Below are positions 61,112-64,000 of a stretch of DNA of 64,000 nucleotides, in pieces; position 1 is the first letter of the stretch; every line of letters starts with the position of its first letter. Source of the DNA: Chitinophaga qingshengii (lineage in GTDB: Bacteria; Bacteroidota; Bacteroidia; Chitinophagales; Chitinophagaceae). Made by a program: the position numbers and the translations under genes. The notes under the pieces are model-generated. The model had not been told where the DNA came from. It ran no database searches and saw only the letters and a program-made list of their open reading frames with translations. The DNA lies in NCBI RefSeq assembly GCF_014529935.1, contig NZ_JACVFC010000004.1:434001-498000 (forward strand), read 5' to 3'.

Positions 61112-63265
61112 ATGTTCAGGATCAACCTCTACCTATTCTTTTTATTCTCTCCGATGGTGCTGCTGGCGCAACATAAGATCAGCGGCAAAGTGACGGACAA
61201 CAAAAAACATCCGTTACCGGGTGTGAACGTATACATCAAAGGTTCGTATGACGGCGCCACCAGCAAAGCAGATGGCAGCTTCGCCTTTACTACCGCTGAA
61301 GTGGGGGAACGCATCCTGACGGCCAGCTTGAGTGGCTATCAGCCGCTGGAAATAAAAATCAATACAGCAAGTGCGGAGCAGCTGACGGTTATATTAAAGA
61401 ATGCTGTGAGTGCGCTTCGGGTGGTAACCATCTCCGCTGGCAGCTTTGAAGCCAGCGATGATAAAAAGGGAACAGTATTAAAACCACTGGATATCGTCAC
61501 TACGGCGGGAGCAGGCGCAGACATTGTGAACGCCATCAAAACACTGCCGGGAGCGCAGCAAACCAACGACCGCGAAGGGCTCTTTGTGCGCGGTGGTACC
61601 GGTTACGAAACACAAACACTCATCGATGGTATGCTGGTGAGAAATCCTTTCTCTTCCAGTTTACCGGATGTACCGGGCCGTGGGCGTTTTTCACCATTTC
61701 TCTTTAAAGGCACCACCTTCAGCAGCGGTGGTTATTCCGCCCAATATGGACAAGCGCTGTCTTCCGCGTTGGTACTGGAGTCCACAGATTTGCCGCAACG
61801 TTCCTCCTCCAGTATAGGCGTTTCCGTTATCGGCGCCAGTGCCGGTGTGGAGAACCTTTCCAACGACAAAAAGACTTCCTGGGGTGTAGAAGGAGATTAT
61901 ACTAACCTGGCGCCCTATTTCCAGGTGGTGAAGCCTAAACAAACACCCAACCTGGGTCCGGAGATTATTGGTACCTCCCTGAATTTCCGCCGGAAAACCT
62001 CTTCCACCGGCATGCTCAAGTTTTACGGCTACGGTAACTGGAGTAAGATGGGCTTCAGTTCACCCAGCATTGAATACCCGGGAAATACGGAATCCTACCA
62101 GGTTCGTAACGGCAACCTCTATACGAATATGACCTACCGGGAGAACCTGGGCGATGACTGGCGTTTATACGTCGGCGCTTCGTTTAGCGCCAACCGTGAT
62201 AATATCACCACAGATACACTTGGCAAAGACCAGATCCCGGCCGATATACGGGTCCGTTCTTCCCTGGCCCAGTCACGCGTGATGCTCACCCGCCACCTGG
62301 GCCCCTTTTCCGCACTGCGTTTTGGCGGTGAATACCAGTATGCCGTCGAACAGTTTTCCTACAACCGGAGACCGTTCAACTATGCAGATAATTACACCGC
62401 TGCGTTTACCGAAGCGGATATTTATTTCACCCCCAGTTTTGTAGGCCGCGTAGGCGGCAGAGCGGAATACTCCTCTGTACTGGCTAAAATGAATTTGGCG
62501 CCGCGTGTGTCGCTGGCGTATAAAGTGGATAACTACAGCCAGTTTTCCGTTGCCTATGGCGATTATTACCAGAAGCCGGAACCGCAGTATATCCGTTTTG
62601 ATCACGGGCTCGGCTATATGAAAGCGACCCATTACATTGCCAGTTATCAGCGGGTAGCCACGGATTATACTTTCCGCACAGAAATTTTTTACAAACAATA
62701 TGCAGATCTTGTAAAGACCGTGCCCGGCTACAACAATAACGGAAAAGGATATGCGAAAGGAATTGAACTGTTCTGGCGGGACCGTAAAACCATCAAAAAC
62801 GTGGACTACTGGATATCCTATTCTTACCTGGATACCAAACGGGATTACCTGAATTATCCGAAGGAAGTGCAGCCGGACTTTGCCGCTACCCATACTGCCA
62901 GCCTGGTGTACAAACATTTTATTCCGAAGCTGAGCACCAATATCGGGTTGACCTATACTTTTGCTACCGGTCGCCCTTATTATAATCCTAATCTGCCGGC
63001 AGATAAATTCATGTCGGACAAGACGATCGATTATCATGCAGTAGGGGTGAGCGCCAGTTATCTGACGACTATCCGGAAGGCCTTTACCATTTTTGTGTTG
63101 AGTGTAAGCAATGCGCCGGGAAATAAACAGGTATTCGGTTATCGTTATTCCAGTGACGGGCTGCGTCGCGGAGAGATTACGCCGAGCGTGCCCCGGTTCA
63201 TTTTCCTGGGAATGTTTATGAACTTCGGTATCGACAGAAGACAGGACGTTATTAATAACTTATAA
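61112..63265 (+). CDS. TonB-dependent receptor with N-terminal carboxypeptidase-like domain
   Basis: This 717-residue outer-membrane transporter has a signal peptide (to VLLAQ, residue 20), a CarboxypepD_reg-like domain (~21-105; ISGKVTDNKKHPLPGVNVYIKG), a plug (~110-240; AIKTLPGAQQTNDREGLFVRGGTGYETQTLIDGM) and a beta-barrel to the C-terminus. No SusD-like partner follows, so it is not a typical glycan SusCD pair; iron, vitamin or peptide uptake are options. I start at the ATG at 61112; a TTG at 61094 is also open. A small secreted protein gene starts 13 bases after the stop and is probably co-transcribed. Confidence 0.92.
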   Translation: MFRINLYLFFLFSPMVLLAQHKISGKVTDNKKHPLPGVNVYIKGSYDGATSKADGSFAFTTAEVGERILTASLSGYQPLEIKINTASAEQLTVILKNAVSALRVVTISAGSFEASDDKKGTVLKPLDIVTTAGAGADIVNAIKTLPGAQQTNDREGLFVRGGTGYETQTLIDGMLVRNPFSSSLPDVPGRGRFSPFLFKGTTFSSGGYSAQYGQALSSALVLESTDLPQRSSSSIGVSVIGASAGVENLSNDKKTSWGVEGDYTNLAPYFQVVKPKQTPNLGPEIIGTSLNFRRKTSSTGMLKFYGYGNWSKMGFSSPSIEYPGNTESYQVRNGNLYTNMTYRENLGDDWRLYVGASFSANRDNITTDTLGKDQIPADIRVRSSLAQSRVMLTRHLGPFSALRFGGEYQYAVEQFSYNRRPFNYADNYTAAFTEADIYFTPSFVGRVGGRAEYSSVLAKMNLAPRVSLAYKVDNYSQFSVAYGDYYQKPEPQYIRFDHGLGYMKATHYIASYQRVATDYTFRTEIFYKQYADLVKTVPGYNNNGKGYAKGIELFWRDRKTIKNVDYWISYSYLDTKRDYLNYPKEVQPDFAATHTASLVYKHFIPKLSTNIGLTYTFATGRPYYNPNLPADKFMSDKTIDYHAVGVSASYLTTIRKAFTIFVLSVSNAPGNKQVFGYRYSSDGLRRGEITPSVPRFIFLGMFMNFGIDRRQDVINNL

Positions 63266-63278
63266 TTCACACATACAT

Positions 63279-63926
63279 ATGAAACGTTTACTCCTTTCCC
63301 TTTTTATGATCGGCGGGCTGGCTACAGCCGCTGTAGCGCAATCCGCACAATTCCAGGACGCCATGAACAAACAGGTGTCCGATCTGGACAGCAGTGCAGC
63401 TTTTGCCCCTGATGCGCTGGTCGCCAAAATCAACACCTTTGAACGTATCGCCGAAGCAGAAAAAACACAGTGGCTGCCTTACTACTATGCCGCTTACTGC
63501 CAGGTAATGTCCTGCTTTGTAGGCCAGGATAAAGGCAAGATCGATGAACTGGCGGATAAAGCTGCCGCCAATCTGGATAAAGCCGATGCTTTGGCGCCTA
63601 AAAATTCAGAGATCGCCTGTATCCGTTCACTTGTAGCATCTGCCCGGTTGATGGTAGATCCGGCCAGCAGAGGTATGAAATATGGTATGGAAGCCGGTCA
63701 GCAGATTGAACTGGCTAAAACCTATAACACGGAAAATCCACGTGTGTACCTGTTACTGGGACAATCTTTGCTGTTTACCCCCGAACAGTTCGGCGGTAGC
63801 AAATCAAAAGCTAAAACAATGCTGGAAACGGCCCTGCAGAAATATGCAGCGTTTAAACCGGAAAGCAATATCGCGCCTCATTGGGGTGAGCCTTATGCGA
63901 AAGAGTTGCTGACCAAAGCGCAGTAA
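63279..63926 (+). CDS. Small secreted TPR-like protein linked to the TonB receptor
   Basis: This 215-residue protein has a signal peptide (MKRLLLSLFMIGG to AVAQ, residue 21) and then helices with TPR-like spacing (ELADKAAANLDKADALAPKNSE, PRVYLLLGQSLLFTPEQFGG, KAKTMLETALQKYAAF). I recognise no catalytic motif; its two cysteines (YCQVMSCF) are close together, and a third is at EIACIRS. It lies 13 bases after the TonB-dependent receptor, so it is likely its periplasmic partner, but the substrate is unknown. Confidence 0.82.
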   Translation: MKRLLLSLFMIGGLATAAVAQSAQFQDAMNKQVSDLDSSAAFAPDALVAKINTFERIAEAEKTQWLPYYYAAYCQVMSCFVGQDKGKIDELADKAAANLDKADALAPKNSEIACIRSLVASARLMVDPASRGMKYGMEAGQQIELAKTYNTENPRVYLLLGQSLLFTPEQFGGSKSKAKTMLETALQKYAAFKPESNIAPHWGEPYAKELLTKAQ

Positions 63927-63944
63927 GATTTTAAAATTTAAGAA

Positions 63945-64000
63945 TTTTAAAATTTGGCTATTTGATTTACGGATTTACGGATTTCGAGATTTCGGGATTC
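63945..64000. repeat. AT-rich intergenic repeat cut by the window end
   Basis: After the last gene the sequence repeats words such as TTTGATTTACGGATTTACGG and GATTTCGAGATTTCGGGATT. GATTTACG and GATTTCGG also occur in the left arm of the palindrome at 36880. It is probably the left arm of another such palindrome whose right half lies outside the window. Confidence 0.45.

Overview
The window reads as a chromosomal segment of a Bacteroidota bacterium, most probably a Chitinophaga-like member of the Chitinophagaceae (inference from gene content, not a database match). Pointers are Bacteroidota-type -7 promoter boxes (TAnnTTTG), A-rich rather than Shine-Dalgarno start regions, an atpB with a signal peptide, DUF4293, PorP/SprF, a type IX secretion C-terminal domain and a CarboxypepD_reg/TonB receptor. 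Coding DNA is moderately GC-rich and intergenic DNA is very AT-rich. I saw no tRNA, rRNA, CRISPR array, prophage or insertion sequence.

Layout. 0.3-3.7 kb (minus strand): an RNA-modification run rlmN > rluB-like > rluA-like; the RluB-like protein carries a long basic repeat-rich N-terminal extension. 4-5.2 kb: a thiolase. 5.2-5.8 kb: an ECF sigma factor without an adjacent anti-sigma gene. 6.1-9.5 kb: uvrA and a DUF4293 membrane protein. 9.6-16 kb: malic enzyme maeB, a kinase-like protein of unknown role behind a long inverted repeat, an Mla-type lipid ABC permease/ATPase pair, and sucD. 16-25 kb: a 2009-residue alpha-2-macroglobulin, a FAD oxidoreductase and aspS. 25.3-30 kb: a tight operon of a glucosaminidase, two SGNH hydrolases and an MBOAT acyltransferase, which looks like an envelope glycan O-acetylation and remodelling unit.

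30-37 kb: a Rob-like AraC/GyrI regulator divergent from an OprO/P-type porin, a PhoR/PhoB-like two-component pair, and a secreted protein whose C-terminus resembles a caspase/CHAT His-Cys fold. A five-copy 72-bp tandem array, built from the 3' arm of a terminator palindrome, follows. 37-44 kb: an ABC exporter and an ATP synthase operon atpB-E-F-H-A that ends at atpA, with no atpG, and contains a terminator-like hairpin just before atpA.

44-61 kb: a three-gene surface unit made of a 4694-residue adhesin (lectin-like head, PKD-like modules, about 30 DUF11 modules, type IX C-terminal domain), a PorP/SprF outer-membrane partner and a TPR/beta-propeller protein that lacks the usual OmpA domain. 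61-64 kb: a TonB-dependent receptor with a small secreted TPR-like partner. The best candidates for undescribed biology are the giant adhesin unit, the caspase-like secreted protein, the kinase-like protein with its inverted-repeat leader, and the terminator-derived tandem array.
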